In this document: positions 1 to 9,145 of the stretch, in pieces
Layout of the letters: every line of letters starts with the position of its first letter
Position numbering within the stretch: position 1 is the first letter of the stretch
Notes under the pieces: generated by a model
Told to the model about the DNA's origin: nothing
The model's input: only the letters and a program-made list of their open reading frames with translations
Database searches by the model: none
NCBI RefSeq assembly: GCF_042646385.1
Contig: NZ_JBHRTO010000001.1
Location: 1,116,001 to 1,180,000, forward strand
DNA: 64,000 nt
Reading direction: 5' to 3'
Origin: Cypionkella sinensis
GTDB lineage: Bacteria; Pseudomonadota; Alphaproteobacteria; Rhodobacterales; Rhodobacteraceae
Translations under genes and position numbers: made by a program

Positions 1-2651
1 CCGGTGAGGTTGAGGGTGGTGTTGACCGTTACGCCGCTGGCGTTCAGCAGATCGCCGTTGGTCTCACCCGTCTCGCCGCCGGTGATGGTGTCGTTGCCGA
101 AGGTGCCCGACAGCAGGAAGGTGTCGTCGCCGTCGCCGCCTTGCAGGATGTCATTGCCGGTTCCGCCGTCGAGCGTGTCGTTGCCAGTGCCGCCGAGAAT
201 GCTGTCATTGCCGCCCCCGCCCGAAAGCAGGTCATTGCCCGTGCCGCCATCTAGCGTCTCATTCCCCGACCCGCCAGTGATCGTGTCATTGCCCGCGCCG
301 GTGGCATAGCTGGAGTTCGCGGTGTTCGCCCCAGCATTGATGCTATCATCGCCGCTGCCGGTGACAATCGCTTCGATCTGGCTGAACGACGCGGTGCCGC
401 CGGTCGAAGAGGTCAGCCCGCCCGCTTCGGCTCCGCTATAGGTGACGGTGATGTTGCCGGTGACGCCAGTGCTGTCGATGGTGTCGGTATCGGTGCCACC
501 TTCGCCGCCCGTGATGGTGTCAGTGCCAAAGCTTGCGCCTGTCAGCAGGAAGGTATCGGCATCATTGCCGCCGTTCAGCGTGTCATTCCCCGCGCCGCCG
601 TCCAAAGTGTCGTTGCCTGCATCGCCGACCAGAAAATCGTTGCCCGCACCGCCCCGGATCGTATCTGCCCCGTCCCCGCCGTAGACGGTATCATTGCCCG
701 CCCCCATGAAAATGGTATCGTTGCCGCCACCCGCACCGATGTAGAGCGCGCTGGTTGTCACCGTTGCGTCATAGCTGTCGTTGCCGCTGCCCGACGTGAT
801 GACTTCGATTTCGCTGAAGCTGCCGCTGTGGTTGCCGCCGATGAAGGTTCCGGCCTCATTGCCGGTGAAAACCACCGTGACAGCGTCCGCGCCGGAAAAG
901 GCGATCTGGTCGCCGGTATCCGTGCCGCCTTCGCCACCCTGAATGACCGTTGTACCGGTATTCGCTGTGGTGACGCCAAAGTAATCAACGCCGTCGCCGC
1001 CGAACAACTGATTATTGCCGGTGCCGCCGAAAAGACTGTCATTGCCCGCGCCGCCCGCAAGCGTGTCGTTGCCCGCGCCGCCGGTCATGGAGTCGTTGCC
1101 TGCGCCGCCGTCGACCGAGTCATTTCCCGCGCCGCCCAGGACGGTGTCGTTGCCAGAGCCGAGTTGGAAGCGCTCGATCTCGGTGAAGCTGGTGGTCGAG
1201 GTGCCGTCGGTGATCGTCCCCGCCTCGGAACCCGTCAGGTTCAGCGTGGTGTTGACGGTGGTGGCGCTGGCGTTCAGCAGATCGCCGTTGGTCTCGCCAG
1301 CCTCACCGCCGGTGATGGTGTCGTTGCCGAAGGTGCCCGAGAGCAGGAAGGTATCGTCGCCGTCACCGCCTTGCAGGATGTCGTTGCCGGTGCCGCCGTC
1401 GAGCGTGTCATTGCCCGCGCCGCCCGCAAGCGTGTCATTGCCCGCGCCGCCTGCCATGGAGTCGTTGCCTGCGCCGCCGTCGACTGAGTCATTCCCCGCG
1501 CCGCCCAGAACGGTGTCATTGCCAGATCCGAGTTGGAAGCGCTCGATCTCGGTGAAGCTGGTGGTCGAGGTGCCGTCGGTGATGGTTCCAGCCTCGGAAC
1601 CCGTCAGGTTCAGCGTGGTGTTGACGGTGGTGGCGCTGGCGTTCAGCAGATCGCCGTTGGTCTCGCCAGCCTCACCGCCGGTGATGATGTCGTTGCCGAA
1701 GGTGCCCGAGAGCAGGAAGGTGTCGTCGCCGTCGCCGCCTTGCAGGATGTCATTGCCAGTGCCGCCGTCGAGCGTGTCGTTGCCAGTGCCGCCGAACAGT
1801 TGATCGTTGCCGATGCCGCCGTAGAGCACATCGGCACCAGCATCCCCCGTGAGCGAATCGTTGCCGTCTTCGCCGTAGACGGTGTCGTTGCCGTTTTCGC
1901 CCAGCAGCGTGTCGTCCCCCACACCGCCATACAGCTGATCATTGCCGTCGCCGCCAAAGACGGAATCGTTGCCTGCCGCTGCGGAAACGATGTCATTGCC
2001 CGCGCCGGCGCGAATGGTGTCGCCGTTTATATTGGCTGCCGAGGTGCCATCTGCGTTGTCGACCCGATCTGAGCCATTGGCGATGGGTTCGACGTAAGTG
2101 CTGTCGATGACATCGTCGCCAGCGGTGCCTTCGACCACGCCATCATCGTAGGCGGTAACGACGCGATCCGAGCCGAAGTTCACATTGTCAAAGGTTGTGG
2201 CGGTGCCGAAGGTGACGGAGGTGATCGGCTTGGCTTCATATTTGGCCGTGTCACCATCGCTGACTGCGGTGCTTTCGGGCATCAGGAACAGCCGCCCGTC
2301 GGTGGTCTGCACCAGAACGGCCGTGACCGTCGCAGTGGTGCCGTCGGCGTAGGTCAGGGTGGCGTTGTAGATCGCGGTGCCGTCATAGGTCAGCGTGTAA
2401 GCCGTACCACCGATGTTGGTGGACAGGGTGGCGTTTTCGACGTTGTTGTTGGTTTCAAGAGACGTTGCAGCGGCGCCGCCTGCGAAATTCCCTGCGGTGA
2501 TCTGAACCTTGCTGGCAGAAAGCGGGGCGGTCGACGAGCCCCAGGTGGTGTTCTGAAAAAGCGCATAGCCTTCGTTGTTGCTGTTGCCCTCTGTCGGGTC
2601 CAGCTGATTGGTCGAAGTGCCAAGGTAGATGCCGTAATAGGTCGTTGCCAT
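1..2651 (-). CDS. RTX-type calcium-binding secreted protein (3' end outside window)
   Basis: Reading leftward from the ATG at 2651, the frame stays open to the window edge, so at least 883 residues are present and the C-terminus is missing. A GGAGGG ribosome site lies about 8 nt upstream. The first ~160 residues have no recognisable repeats. After that come many glycine/aspartate nonapeptides of the GGxGxDxLx type (for example GGDGNDQLYGG and GGTGNDTLDGG), which in RTX proteins bind calcium and fold into a beta-roll after type I secretion. Three related blocks of about 120 residues separate the repeat clusters. No secretion genes lie in the window. Function beyond calcium binding and surface or extracellular location cannot be told; an adhesin, S-layer-like or toxin-like role is possible. 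A second RTX gene follows downstream of its start region. Confidence 0.85.
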   Translation of the reverse strand, partial: MATTYYGIYLGTSTNQLDPTEGNSNNEGYALFQNTTWGSSTAPLSASKVQITAGNFAGGAAATSLETNNNVENATLSTNIGGTAYTLTYDGTAIYNATLTYADGTTATVTAVLVQTTDGRLFLMPESTAVSDGDTAKYEAKPITSVTFGTATTFDNVNFGSDRVVTAYDDGVVEGTAGDDVIDSTYVEPIANGSDRVDNADGTSAANINGDTIRAGAGNDIVSAAAGNDSVFGGDGNDQLYGGVGDDTLLGENGNDTVYGEDGNDSLTGDAGADVLYGGIGNDQLFGGTGNDTLDGGTGNDILQGGDGDDTFLLSGTFGNDIITGGEAGETNGDLLNASATTVNTTLNLTGSEAGTITDGTSTTSFTEIERFQLGSGNDTVLGGAGNDSVDGGAGNDSMAGGAGNDTLAGGAGNDTLDGGTGNDILQGGDGDDTFLLSGTFGNDTITGGEAGETNGDLLNASATTVNTTLNLTGSEAGTITDGTSTTSFTEIERFQLGSGNDTVLGGAGNDSVDGGAGNDSMTGGAGNDTLAGGAGNDSLFGGTGNNQLFGGDGVDYFGVTTANTGTTVIQGGEGGTDTGDQIAFSGADAVTVVFTGNEAGTFIGGNHSGSFSEIEVITSGSGNDSYDATVTTSALYIGAGGGNDTIFMGAGNDTVYGGDGADTIRGGAGNDFLVGDAGNDTLDGGAGNDTLNGGNDADTFLLTGASFGTDTITGGEGGTDTDTIDSTGVTGNITVTYSGAEAGGLTSSTGGTASFSQIEAIVTGSGDDSINAGANTANSSYATGAGNDTITGGSGNETLDGGTGNDLLSGGGGNDSILGGTGNDTLDGGTGNDILQGGDGDDTFLLSGTFGNDTITGGETGETNGDLLNASGVTVNTTLNLT
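1141..1785 (-). repeat. 369-bp tandem duplication inside the RTX gene
   Basis: The segment 1141-1509 is repeated almost base for base from 1510 to about 1785. The period of 369 bp equals 123 codons, so the frame is kept. A third, more diverged copy of the same block occupies about 1-240. Each unit encodes a non-RTX spacer followed by RTX nonapeptides. The near identity of the two central units suggests recent duplication or gene conversion. Confidence 0.85.
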
Positions 2652-2970
2652 GACTTAGCCCTCCATCCGAACAGCGGTGCAAAAAACCCGGGCGATTGGC
2701 CCGTGCGTTGGTATGTTCAGGCGGAGTCGCAAAATAATCATCCTATGCGCACGAGATACGCAGGTCTTATCGTGGAAAATTTGGTGCAATTTAGGGTGAA
2801 ACTGTGGTTTTTAGCGGCTGAACTGTGGCGAAAATGGGCGCGCCCGTCGGCGCTCGGGTTGCTATAAGGCGGTGTGGCTATGACCTTCATCGGGCCAGAC
2901 CCCATACAGGCCGCCGAAATCGGCCGCTGTAAAGCATCGTAATGGTTCAGATTTTCGTCAAACTGAAAAC

Positions 2971-2994
2971 AAAAAAGGAGGGCCGAAGCCCTCC
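2971..2994 (-). terminator. Rho-independent terminator of the RTX-Hint gene
   Basis: Read on the minus strand, a perfect 7-bp stem (GGAGGGC/GCCCTCC) with a 4-nt loop is followed directly by six T residues. It lies about 48 bp after the stop codon of the leftward gene that ends at 3042. Confidence 0.85.
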
Positions 2995-3041
2995 TGATCC
3001 GTCGCCTGCGCCAAATCGGCACGGGCGTGCTGCATAAACCG

Positions 3042-5417
3042 TTATTTCACCAGCAACATTGCCTCGTGGCGCTTCAAGGTGCGGCGGGCCGAGCTGTAGC
3101 CTTCGAGGCCAGCTTCGGTTTTCAACTCGGGGAACAGATCAAAAATCTCGCCGCGTTGCGCATTGCCCATGCCTTTCAGCGTGTAGTCACCGGGCTGGAA
3201 GCTTTCGGTCCAAGCGCCGTTCGACAGCACGACTTCGTGGCGGTCAAACATGAAGTGGATATAGCTTGCCCCCACAGCGTTGATGCTGTCGATGCCTTTG
3301 CCAGCCACAAGATGCTTGGCCGAAACCAGCACTTCATGCTCGTCGAAATAGAGCGCGGTGCGGTCGTTGGCGACCAGAACGCGGTGGTTCGGCGAGACCA
3401 TCATATCCCGCTCGGGCAGACCGTTGCCAAGGCTGCCCTGACGGATCAGCACCGGCTTCAGATGCGGATTGGCGACCAGATCATGCCAGCCCAAATCCTT
3501 CCGCCCGGTCCAGCGGATTTCCTGAATGCCGTTGTCGCGGGTGATGATGCGATCACCGGCTTTCAGGCTTTCCACCGGAACCTCGCCCTTCGGCGTCGCA
3601 ATCAGCGTGCCGGGGGTAAAGCAGGGGATGACGTTTTCGATGTTGGTGAAGGTCAGCGTGCTGGTGACGTTGCGATCAGCGTCGAGGAACTGCACGGTGC
3701 CGTTCTCGGGGTTGTTCTCATCATAGATGATGTGCAGTGGGCCCGAGCCGGTCAGATCGAGGGTGTCATAGTCGTCGCCGCCTTCGTTGCCGTCGATCAC
3801 ATCGCCAGCGCCATCGGTTTGCGAGCCGACATAGAAGGTGTCGCGGTCATTGCCGCCCTCCATCGTATCGGAACCTTCGCCGCCGTAGATGGAGTCGTTG
3901 CCGACATTGCCGCGGATGCTGTCATCGTCGATGCCGCCATAGAGCAGATCGTCGCCCTGACCGCCGTCGATGGTGTCATCGTCATCCATGCCGAAGATGG
4001 TGTCATTGCCCAGACCGCCAACGATGCTGTCATTGCCGTTCTGCGGCCGCAGATCGCCGTCGGCATCGGGAATGTTCACCGCATCCGGCACGCCGGGGCC
4101 GTAGCCGCCGTAGATCAGATCGTCGCCCTGGCCACCGTCGATCAGATCAGCGCCTTCGCCACCGATGATGGTGTCATTGCCCTGATTGCCCTCGATGGTG
4201 TCGTTATCGAAACCGCCGTCGATCGAGTCGTTGCCGAAGCCACCGTAGATCACATCAGCATCGTCGCCGGTGCGGATGGTATCATCGCCCGCGCCACCAT
4301 AAACGGTGTCGAGATCATTGGTCGGATCGCTGTCAGCCGGGTAAAGGCCGGGGTAGCCTTGATCCGGCAGCGGAGCAGCGCCGCCGCCCGAGGTGTCGAT
4401 CAGATCGTTGCCGTCGCCGCCATAGGCCACATCGTTGCCGTTGCCGCCGAACAGGGTATCGTCGCCGTCGCCACCGCGCAGCGAGTCGTCGCCCGGGCCG
4501 CCGTAGAGCAGATCATTGCCGGTGCCGCCGTTCAGCGTGTCATCGCCAGCATCGCCATAAAGCACGTCATTGCCCGCGTCGCCATCGACCAGGTCATTGC
4601 CCAGACCGGCATGCACGGTGTCATCGCCAGCCCCGGCGCGCACCCGGTCGTCATTCGGGCGGTCATTGCCCAGGATCGCATCATTGTGGTCGATGCGGTC
4701 GCCATCGGGGTCGCCCGTGTAATCGTAGTCGATCAGGTCATTGCCCGAGGTGCCATCGACATAGCCGTCGCGCGGGTCGTAATTGTCAACCGTATCAGAC
4801 AGTTGGAACAGATCGACCGAACCTGCGAAGTGCTGGTTGATGTTGTCGAGCGTGCCTGCATCCGAAGTAGACTGCCCTGCACCCGCGATCCACGGCTGAT
4901 CCAGCGCGCCCATGTCCATCGTCAGCGTGTTCGGCACGCTGTCGTTGAAGTGGTCGTTGCTGGTGACGTTGTCGATGTGCAACTGGCCGCCAGCACCGCC
5001 CTGATCCCAGGAATAGGACAGGCTGATCTCATCGCCCGGACGTGCAAAACCCGGCCCCGTGCCGAAGGTTTCGGTGCCGGTGGCGGTTTCGTGGCTGATC
5101 ACCACCGAGCCATCGGCTTGAATTTCAATGCGGTAGCCGCCTGCGGTTTCGCCAGCGCTGTCACGCGAGAGCACAGTCTGCGTTGCGGTCAGCGGCTGAT
5201 CTGCCAGCGTGAAGCGGATATCCAGCGTGCCGCGGTCCATCTGATAGGCTGGATCTTGGTAGATTTTCACCAGATCGTCCTGGCCATCCAGCACCGCCTG
5301 GCCGCCGACAGATGCCGCGCCATTGCGATAGGTGCCAAGCTGATCACCCAACGCCGGTGCGCTGTCCAAGGCGTCGGTGCCAACGTCGTTGAAATTGAAT
5401 TGCGCAAATACCGGCAT
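3042..5417 (-). CDS. RTX calcium-binding protein with C-terminal Hint domain
   Basis: The 791-aa protein starts at ATG 5417 with GAGGG about 7 nt upstream. Residues ~1-200 look like a beta-sandwich (concanavalin/laminin-G-like) domain. Residues ~240-570 carry many RTX nonapeptides (GGxGDDxLxGG). From ~600 to the end there is a Hedgehog/intein-type Hint_2 domain beginning CFTPGTLIATPKGEVPVESL, where the leading Cys is the expected splice or cleavage residue. Such proteins are common in Rhodobacteraceae and are thought to be type I secreted. The Hint domain has no visible C-extein, so it may process itself rather than splice. It is monocistronic and has its own terminator. The large open frame on the opposite strand is a by-product of the GC-rich repeats. 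Confidence 0.9.
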   Translation of the reverse strand: MPVFAQFNFNDVGTDALDSAPALGDQLGTYRNGAASVGGQAVLDGQDDLVKIYQDPAYQMDRGTLDIRFTLADQPLTATQTVLSRDSAGETAGGYRIEIQADGSVVISHETATGTETFGTGPGFARPGDEISLSYSWDQGGAGGQLHIDNVTSNDHFNDSVPNTLTMDMGALDQPWIAGAGQSTSDAGTLDNINQHFAGSVDLFQLSDTVDNYDPRDGYVDGTSGNDLIDYDYTGDPDGDRIDHNDAILGNDRPNDDRVRAGAGDDTVHAGLGNDLVDGDAGNDVLYGDAGDDTLNGGTGNDLLYGGPGDDSLRGGDGDDTLFGGNGNDVAYGGDGNDLIDTSGGGAAPLPDQGYPGLYPADSDPTNDLDTVYGGAGDDTIRTGDDADVIYGGFGNDSIDGGFDNDTIEGNQGNDTIIGGEGADLIDGGQGDDLIYGGYGPGVPDAVNIPDADGDLRPQNGNDSIVGGLGNDTIFGMDDDDTIDGGQGDDLLYGGIDDDSIRGNVGNDSIYGGEGSDTMEGGNDRDTFYVGSQTDGAGDVIDGNEGGDDYDTLDLTGSGPLHIIYDENNPENGTVQFLDADRNVTSTLTFTNIENVIPCFTPGTLIATPKGEVPVESLKAGDRIITRDNGIQEIRWTGRKDLGWHDLVANPHLKPVLIRQGSLGNGLPERDMMVSPNHRVLVANDRTALYFDEHEVLVSAKHLVAGKGIDSINAVGASYIHFMFDRHEVVLSNGAWTESFQPGDYTLKGMGNAQRGEIFDLFPELKTEAGLEGYSSARRTLKRHEAMLLVK

Positions 5418-6299
5418 TTTATATCCCTCATTTCACCTGAGAGACGGCATTCCGTCCCCCGACCGACTCAAGCCCGGATCGCGGTAAAGCGACCCCGAAA
5501 AGGCGCAAGCTCGGGATCAACCGAGGCCAGCGCCTGTTGCCTGCCGTCTGAGGTGAAGCGAAAGCAATGCTGTTCGGAAACCAACGGCTTCCGGTCGAAA
5601 ACACAGAATTTTCATGACAAGCCTATAGGTCGCAGAACCCCAGGCTAAGGCAGCACATCTTTCCCAACACAGGTGCCTTGCGGCACATCACCATTCAACG
5701 ACCGCCCCCACGGCCTTTGTCTTTCCCAGTAAGACTTGATCTCAATATCGCCAGTTATCGTGGCCGCAAAGTAAAAAAAGTCCTAATTGCGGCGAGGTTT
5801 CGCCATGCCTCTGCCACATTTCCGGCAGTGCAAAATCCGGCATACACGCACAGATTGTATGATCTTCCGCGCAGTTTCGAGACCGAAAACAATCACGCAT
5901 CTTGAAAAATACAGGCATATCAGACGCTAGGACGCGAAACTTTCACGCTGCCCGCCGCCGATCACCGCGCCACTGTTTCGATTGGGGAAACGGTGAGAAA
6001 ACGTGATACTACCTTAACCATAAGAGAGATTATTTGCCATTCTTTCACCACATTCTGGAAACGCTGTTGCGGCAAAGGCGTCAATGCGCCCGTTTGGCGC
6101 GCACTGTTCAGATTGACGCAAGGTCAATCGGCGGCAGAGCGCGAATCGGCGCGGATTTCGGGGCGGTAAGACGCTCAGATCGCGTCACAAACCACGCCCA
6201 TTACGGCTGATTCTCGATGTTAACGATTAATCGCCAAAGCTTTGCCACAATTGGCGCGGCGCCGCCGTTTGGTTGAAATCTGGCTGAAGCGAAGGAAGA
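5418..6299. other. Intergenic region between RTX gene and attL
   Basis: I see no convincing gene in these 882 bp. A 75-codon open frame at 5678-5905 (+) has no ribosome site and no recognisable features. The part nearest 5417 must hold the RTX promoter. The far part is host DNA that originally lay downstream of the tRNA-Leu 3' end. Confidence 0.6.
6111..6129. promoter_or_regulatory. Perfect 7-bp palindrome GATTGAC-N5-GTCAATC
   Basis: Two perfect 7-bp arms are separated by 5 nt. It resembles FNR/CRP-family boxes (TTGAT-N4-ATCAA), but the spacing between half-sites is one base too long for a standard box. It lies about 700 bp upstream of the RTX start and has no nearby gene to regulate, so its role is uncertain. 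Confidence 0.3.
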
Positions 6300-6319
6300 T
6301 GGTACGGGCGGCCGGACTC
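6300..6319. repeat. attL core
   Basis: These 20 bp are identical to 50062-50081, the CCA end, acceptor 3' strand and part of the T arm of the tRNA-Leu gene. A further 12-bp match to the anticodon stem-loop (AAGCAGATTTTG) follows at 6335-6346, offset by 4 nt from its position in the tRNA. The left side is host DNA and the right side is phage. Confidence 0.88.
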
Positions 6320-6417
6320 CTGCCGTCAATATACAAGCAGATTTTGGCACAGCGTGCGTAATTGCTGCGTATTTGCGACCCAGATCACCTCATCAAGAGC
6401 AGCGCGACTACAAGAGC

Positions 6418-6663
6418 CTATCTCCGCCCCAGCGATTCTCCGAACTCGGGATAGGCGCCGCTGCGATAGCGGTTTTCCACGGGCGAAACGATCACCTGCT
6501 TTGGTTTGCCGCGCCTTCCGCATGAGGTGCAGCGCACGCGATCCCAAACTGATGACGGTATGTTTGCAGGCTGATCGCCCCATGATGGCGGTATCGTCTC
6601 AGCCGATATCCGCGCGCTATGCCCGCAGGCGCAGTAAAGCTGCATGTCGTAGTCGAAAGCCAT
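6418..6663 (-). CDS. Small putative zinc-ribbon protein, distal end of late operon
   Basis: The 81-aa product is the last gene before attL. Cysteines at residues 11, 13, 45 and 48 (CAC and CTSC) could bind one zinc ion. The rest is basic and has no known fold that I can name. There is no strong ribosome site before the ATG, and a 40-bp gap separates it from the gene upstream. It may be a late accessory gene rather than a structural one. Confidence 0.55.
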   Translation of the reverse strand: MAFDYDMQLYCACGHSARISAETIPPSWGDQPANIPSSVWDRVRCTSCGRRGKPKQVIVSPVENRYRSGAYPEFGESLGRR

Positions 6664-6703
6664 TCAGAACGGATAGCGAACACACTACGGTCCTGGCAAG
6701 TGC

Positions 6704-6997
6704 TCAAGCGTTGCTTGGCAACACCCTTACCTTCACGTCGGCAACAGTCTGCACCTGCCCCGCGATCGTCAGTTTCAACTGCACCCGATAGACACCCTCG
6801 GCCAAAGCGCCTGCCGCCCAGGTGGCCGTCACTGTGTCGATGTTCATGCTGGTGGTTGCGTTGATCGCCGTGCCTCCTGTCATAAGGTCAGCCGTTGCAG
6901 ATGCCACCCCGCCGAGAGCCGTCACAGGCCCGGTTGTGGGGAACGTCACCGGGAAGTCGATGATCAGGGTATCGGACGCATAGCTTGTGATGGTCAT
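6704..6997 (-). CDS. Hypothetical phage structural protein
   Basis: A 97-aa protein rich in Thr, Ala and Val, with a beta-sandwich-like pattern. The start at 6997 has GGAG upstream and overlaps the stop of the preceding gene by the ATGA arrangement, implying translational coupling. Its place among small tail or adhesin genes suggests a minor virion component. I do not recognise a family. Confidence 0.7.
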   Translation of the reverse strand: MTITSYASDTLIIDFPVTFPTTGPVTALGGVASATADLMTGGTAINATTSMNIDTVTATWAAGALAEGVYRVQLKLTIAGQVQTVADVKVRVLPSNA

Positions 6998-7671
6998 GCC
7001 GCTCTCCATTGGGCCGGGACGCTGTGCGATTGCCAGGTCGCCTCTATTTCATGGTGACGCCATTCCGCGGCGGCACTGTGCAGCACCCAAGCGGCAGGGC
7101 TGCTGTTCTGGATCCACGCAGCCGGCGTAGAGCTTAAGCGCCATTGGGCGGGGATGATATAGCCTGCAACAGCCGCACCAGCGATCAGCACCGCACTGGT
7201 GCCATCGCTTGCCGTCGCCCCCTCGATCGCTGCCGCTTGGGCCACACTCTGGGCCGACATTGTGTCATCTGCGGTCAGACCTTCCGATGCCGCCACCTGA
7301 GACGACAGCGCAGCGGAGCCTGCGTCTATGGCGACCCCTGCCTCAGATCGGCTTGCACCCATCGCCGAGGTCGTGGTGGCCCCATCCGTTGCCGCTGCCG
7401 GTTCGGATCTCGATGCCGCCGTGATGAGAGCGGCCGCGCCCGCGTCGGCCGCCGCTGCCGCCTCGTTCAGCGCCGCCACAACGCCGCCTGTCAGGCCTGT
7501 CTGAGCCTCGGTCGCCGTTGCCGCTTCGCTGGAAGCCGCTGCCGTGACAAGGGTGACGGTCTGGGCATCCGCAGCACTCGCGGCCTCAACAATGCTGCCA
7601 AGGGCGCTACCGCTTGCGGCAAGAGCATCATCGGCAAGAGGGGATGAGCCGAGGGGTGAAAACCCGAGCAT
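6994..7671 (-). CDS. Ala-rich repetitive phage protein
   Basis: The 225-aa product has an Ala/Ser/Thr-rich N-terminal ~150 residues made of loosely repeated units of about 13-16 residues (AAASSEAATATEAQT-like). The C-terminal ~60 residues are rich in Trp-containing repeats (WRLSSTPAAW, WIQNSSPAAW, WVLHSAAAEW, WRHHEIEATW). The Trp repeats look like a small beta structure or a binding module. It is coupled to the genes on both sides and is probably a tail-associated or adhesion protein. No family assigned. Confidence 0.7.
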   Translation of the reverse strand: MLGFSPLGSSPLADDALAASGSALGSIVEAASAADAQTVTLVTAAASSEAATATEAQTGLTGGVVAALNEAAAAADAGAAALITAASRSEPAAATDGATTTSAMGASRSEAGVAIDAGSAALSSQVAASEGLTADDTMSAQSVAQAAAIEGATASDGTSAVLIAGAAVAGYIIPAQWRLSSTPAAWIQNSSPAAWVLHSAAAEWRHHEIEATWQSHSVPAQWRAA

Positions 7672-7672
7672 A

Positions 7673-8524
7673 TCAGAACAGCGCCGTGATCAGGATGAAG
7701 CCGTTACCGCCCCGACCGCCCTGGCCACCGATAACGCCAGCACCGCCACCGCCGCCACCCGAGCCGCGACCACCAGCACCGCCGTTGCCGCCGTTCCCTG
7801 CGTTTGATCCACCGCCGCCAGATCCACCGCTGAAAGTTGGCGGCAGCCACAATTCGAATCCAGCCTTGCCATCAAATGAGCCAGACCCTGCCCCTTGGAT
7901 CGTAGGACAGAGGCCGGCCCCGGTGATTGCGCCACCGCTCTGATCAGACGCCGTGACGCCGGCACCGCCTGCCCCGCCGCTGACAAAGATTGAAAAGCCG
8001 CCAAACACGAGTGACACGCCCGCGCCACCACCAACCGACCCACCGGCAGCACCAGGTTGCCCTGCCACGCTGACAAATGCCCCAAGCGCAGAATAGACCC
8101 CGCCGAGGGTGATCGCCCCGGCAGCCCCAGCCGCGCCCACGGCAGCACCCGTGCCAGTGCCGCCAAGGGCACCACCGTTTGCCGAACATAGAAATGCCGC
8201 AGCAGCGCCAGAGGTCAGCAAGGCAACCGTCGAGGCCTGACCAGCGACACCCAGCCCACCGAAGCCCGGCAAGAGGTAGATGGTAGGCGGCAGCAATGAC
8301 GCGGGAATGATCAGGCGCGACACGGCCCCGGATCCACCACCGCCACCGCCACCTCGGGCCGAAGCCGCTGCGGCAGAGAAGCCAGCACCACCGGCACCAC
8401 CAGCGCCAACGCACAGCATTTCCAAAAGCGTTGCGCCTGATGGGACATTGTAGGCCTGATACTGGCCTGTGGGGTCAAATAGCCGGGTGTTGCCGCCCTC
8501 TTTCGGCAGGTGGAAAGGAAACAT
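7673..8524 (-). CDS. Glycine-rich phage tail/adhesin protein
   Basis: The 283-aa protein has several long Gly/Ala-rich runs (such as GGGGGGGSG and GGNGGNGGAGG) between short hydrophobic segments. Its N-terminus resembles the glycine-rich tail-fibre proteins common in alphaproteobacterial phages, which end in a hydrophobic C-terminal strand (here GFILITALF). Such Gly-rich sandwiches in phage adhesins form polyglycine-II helices, and that is the likeliest role here. It overlaps the preceding gene by TGATG. Confidence 0.75.
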   Translation of the reverse strand: MFPFHLPKEGGNTRLFDPTGQYQAYNVPSGATLLEMLCVGAGGAGGAGFSAAAASARGGGGGGGSGAVSRLIIPASLLPPTIYLLPGFGGLGVAGQASTVALLTSGAAAAFLCSANGGALGGTGTGAAVGAAGAAGAITLGGVYSALGAFVSVAGQPGAAGGSVGGGAGVSLVFGGFSIFVSGGAGGAGVTASDQSGGAITGAGLCPTIQGAGSGSFDGKAGFELWLPPTFSGGSGGGGSNAGNGGNGGAGGRGSGGGGGGAGVIGGQGGRGGNGFILITALF

Positions 8525-8727
8525 CAGACCACCCCCGGCACGCTATGTTCAACCCCGTCGATCACGGCCATTTCGTAGGTTTCAGGAAGGGCAACGGAAT
8601 TGCCAGCGGCATCGACGTAAGACACCACCTGCCCCATCACCACGACCGTTGCGCCGAACTCGACCTTTTGCCAGATGGGCGTTTTCACCCCATCAACCTC
8701 GAGCGTCATCGCGATGAAGGTTGCCAT
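8524..8727 (-). CDS. Small hypothetical phage protein
   Basis: A 67-aa product with a beta-rich look. It starts at ATG 8727 and is coupled to both neighbours by TGATG overlaps. It sits between two probable virion proteins. Function unknown. Confidence 0.65.
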   Translation of the reverse strand: MATFIAMTLEVDGVKTPIWQKVEFGATVVVMGQVVSYVDAAGNSVALPETYEMAVIDGVEHSVPGVV

Positions 8728-9137
8728 CAGTAATCACCACCGCAACCGGCCACCGCATAGCCGCCAGCAACAGCCGTGCCGAGGGTGACGTTGACCTTAT
8801 AGCCGGGCGGAATTGGCAGGTTGATCGGCACCTCATAGCCGGCGATCGCCGCGATTTCCGAGTTGGTGGTTGCCGCCAATCCGATCTCAGCGATCAGGAC
8901 GTTGTTCGCCGCGGTGGCATTGGTCAAGCCGTTGTTCAGGAACACGCGCAGCACGCTTGCGACGTTGGTGCCCTTGGGTCGGACAATCAACTTTTGCAGA
9001 TAGGATCCGTTCGTGGCGTCAGCGACAAAAACGGTGTCGACCGTGCCCGTGCCATCCTTGGCGGTGTTTGCCGCCGTGATGCCAGTTGCCCATTCGATAT
9101 GGGCGATCTTAGAAAAAATCGGTGCGTTGTTGCCCAT
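8727..9137 (-). CDS. Hypothetical phage virion protein
   Basis: A 136-aa Ala/Thr/Val-rich protein of a type often found among the last tail genes of alphaproteobacterial prophages. It has an N-terminal AANTAKDGTG segment and a C-terminal beta-rich domain ending in YAVAGCGGDY. It is followed immediately by the 67-aa gene with overlapping stop/start. Probably a small structural or decoration protein; no enzyme motif is seen. Confidence 0.7.
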   Translation of the reverse strand: MGNNAPIFSKIAHIEWATGITAANTAKDGTGTVDTVFVADATNGSYLQKLIVRPKGTNVASVLRVFLNNGLTNATAANNVLIAEIGLAATTNSEIAAIAGYEVPINLPIPPGYKVNVTLGTAVAGGYAVAGCGGDY

Positions 9138-9145
9138 GATTTACC

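Noticed and set aside
1..2000. Regular short repeats resembling a CRISPR array
   Set aside because: The period is the 27-bp RTX codon repeat inside an open frame, without unique spacers or cas genes.
4..2072. Several plus-strand open frames of 80-260 codons
   Set aside because: All lie opposite the long RTX frame and repeat with its period; none has its own motifs or ribosome site.
3027..5648. 873-codon open frame on the plus strand
   Set aside because: It is antisense to the RTX-Hint gene; its Ala/Val/Ile-rich repetitive product comes from the GC-rich RTX repeats.
5678..5905. 75-codon plus-strand frame in the left host gap
   Set aside because: No ribosome site, no recognisable features and composition unlike the neighbouring genes.
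6111..6129. FNR box for an oxygen-regulated gene
   Set aside because: The half-site spacing is one base too long, and no gene starts nearby.
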